From contig CAZXIJ010000068.1 in assembly GCA_964640725.1 (NCBI GenBank), positions 1-6,217 on the forward strand: 6,217 bases of DNA, given 5' to 3'. A program made the translations under genes and the position numbers. Positions within the stretch are counted from its first letter, which is position 1, and each line of letters begins with the position of its first letter. Positions 5,611 through 6,217 of the stretch are shown piece by piece. The notes beneath the pieces are model-generated. The model was not told where the DNA came from. It did no database searches and saw nothing but the letters and a program-made list of their open reading frames with translations. This DNA is from CALHVX01 sp964640725. Its GTDB lineage: Bacteria; Pseudomonadota; Gammaproteobacteria; Pseudomonadales; Azotimanducaceae.

Positions 5611-5639
5611 ATAATATTCATGATATCGTGAATAATCAA
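5611..5639 (-). promoter_or_regulatory. Sigma-70-like promoter of the short CPBP-like gene
   Basis: On the minus strand, TTGATT (5639-5634) and TATTAT (5616-5611) are separated by exactly 17 nt. The -10 box matches consensus at 5 of 6 positions and the -35 at 4 of 6. Transcription would start near 5604, about 25 nt upstream of the ATG. This is the best promoter in the window. The whole spacer is occupied by an inverted repeat. Confidence 0.65.
5615..5634. promoter_or_regulatory. Operator-like inverted repeat O2, within the promoter spacer
   Basis: TATTCA and TGAATA are perfect 6-bp arms around TGATATCG; the full 20 bp is palindromic except for one mismatched pair (T at 5621 against G at 5628). 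It spans the -35/-10 spacer of the leftward promoter, so a bound dimer would block RNA polymerase. TTCA/TGAA half-sites are common in ArsR/SmtB-type operators, which fits the divergent regulator gene starting at 5667. Confidence 0.65.
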
Positions 5640-5666
5640 TCGGAACGGGGGCCTGGCAGGGTCGCG

Positions 5667-6217
5667 ATGCAGGAAACCTACAAAATCAAGGATTTGGCGC
5701 AAGCCCGGCTGCTGGCGGACCCCCTGAAGCTGAAGCTGCTGCAGGCCTTCGCGGAGGCCCCGGGAACGGCGAAATCAGTCGCTGCAGCGCTCGGCGAAAA
5801 CGTCACCAAGCTCTACCGTCATGTGGACGCCCTGAGCGATGCGGGGCTGCTCGTCGTGGTCGCAGAAAACCCGAAGCGCGGCACCGTTGAGCGGACCTTT
5901 CGGGCTGTGGCTCAGCGCTTCGAGGCCGATCATTCCCTGTTCAGCGACGCCGATGGCGCCAGTACGGTGCGCGACATGTTACGGGCGAGCGAGGAAGAGA
6001 TACTCGACGTGCTGGCCAGGGCTGAAGCCGAGGCCGCGGCCGATGCCGGTGACGACGAGCAGGCCGTCCTGATGCGGATCCGGGGCAAGGCTAGCCCGGA
6101 AAAGATCGCAGAACTGAAACAGACCCTCCGGGCCTGGCTGGATTCAGTGGCACAAGCGGAGGATGCGGCGACCGATGACGCGCGGGAGATCGGCGGCCTC
6201 ATCGCGTTCTACGAGCT
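5667..6217 (+). CDS. ArsR-like winged-helix transcriptional regulator (3' end beyond window)
   Basis: The frame is open from the ATG at 5667 to the window end, giving 183 residues. Residues about 14-86 form a winged helix-turn-helix: ARLLADPLKLKLLQAF (helix 1), KSVAAALGENVTKLYRHVDALSDAGLL (helix-turn-helix, recognition helix about 46-58) and a wing with PKRGTVERTFRAVAQRF. This pattern is typical of the ArsR-like HTH_20 group. The ArsR metal motif ELCVCDL is absent, so metal sensing is not indicated. The remainder is an alanine- and acid-rich, largely helical C-terminal region of unknown ligand. SD AGGG (5658-5661) lies 5 nt before the ATG. The gene is divergent from the short CPBP-like gene, with paired inverted repeats in the gap, so it probably represses that gene and possibly itself. 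Confidence 0.85.
   Translation, partial: MQETYKIKDLAQARLLADPLKLKLLQAFAEAPGTAKSVAAALGENVTKLYRHVDALSDAGLLVVVAENPKRGTVERTFRAVAQRFEADHSLFSDADGASTVRDMLRASEEEILDVLARAEAEAAADAGDDEQAVLMRIRGKASPEKIAELKQTLRAWLDSVAQAEDAATDDAREIGGLIAFYE

Noticed and set aside
5839..6072. A 77-codon plus-strand frame inside the regulator gene
   Set aside because: It is out of frame with the regulator, which has an intact winged-helix sequence and its own SD.

Overview
The window is GC-rich and gene-dense and looks like chromosomal DNA from a Gram-negative proteobacterium. I favour a gammaproteobacterium, possibly a marine TonB-receptor-rich lineage, but that lineage is a guess. The support is a YaeQ-type protein, a long TonB-dependent outer-membrane receptor with a typical TonB box and signal peptide, and clear Shine-Dalgarno (SD) sites. 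No rRNA, tRNA, CRISPR array, transposase or phage gene was seen.

Layout. (1) 1-281, minus: N-terminal half of a YaeQ-family protein, cut by the window edge. (2) 394-1068, plus: a DNA-3-methyladenine glycosylase I (Tag) relative, divergent from yaeQ. (3) 1065-2055, minus: a tight three-gene unit read in the order FMN/F420-binding split-barrel (PPOX) protein, 73-residue two-TM protein, MAPEG-family membrane protein. Each junction overlaps by 4 nt (GTGA, then ATGA). The MAPEG stop shares a CTAG palindrome with the glycosylase stop. (4) 2107-4506, minus: a 799-residue TonB-dependent receptor, 51 nt upstream of the PPOX gene and possibly co-transcribed with it. A potential hairpin in that gap covers the PPOX SD. 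(5) 4684-5325, plus: an unrecognised six-TM inner-membrane protein, divergent from the receptor. (6) 5347-5578, minus: a short membrane protein resembling only the N-terminal end of a CPBP-type (CAAX protease/bacteriocin-processing) membrane protein. (7) 5667 to the window end, plus: a winged-helix ArsR-like regulator, cut by the edge.

The most informative regulatory region is the 88-nt gap between genes 6 and 7. It is an AT-rich island in GC-rich DNA. It holds two 20-bp inverted repeats of identical 6-8-6 geometry and a good sigma-70-like promoter reading toward the short membrane gene. One repeat lies in the -35/-10 spacer and the other near the expected transcription start. The simplest reading is that the divergent regulator represses its neighbour and perhaps itself.

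Nothing here makes a convincing wholly new system. The points worth a second look are this operator/promoter module with its truncated-looking target, the overlapping PPOX/two-TM/MAPEG unit downstream of a TonB receptor, and the divergent Tag branch that lacks the expected zinc ligands and glutamate.
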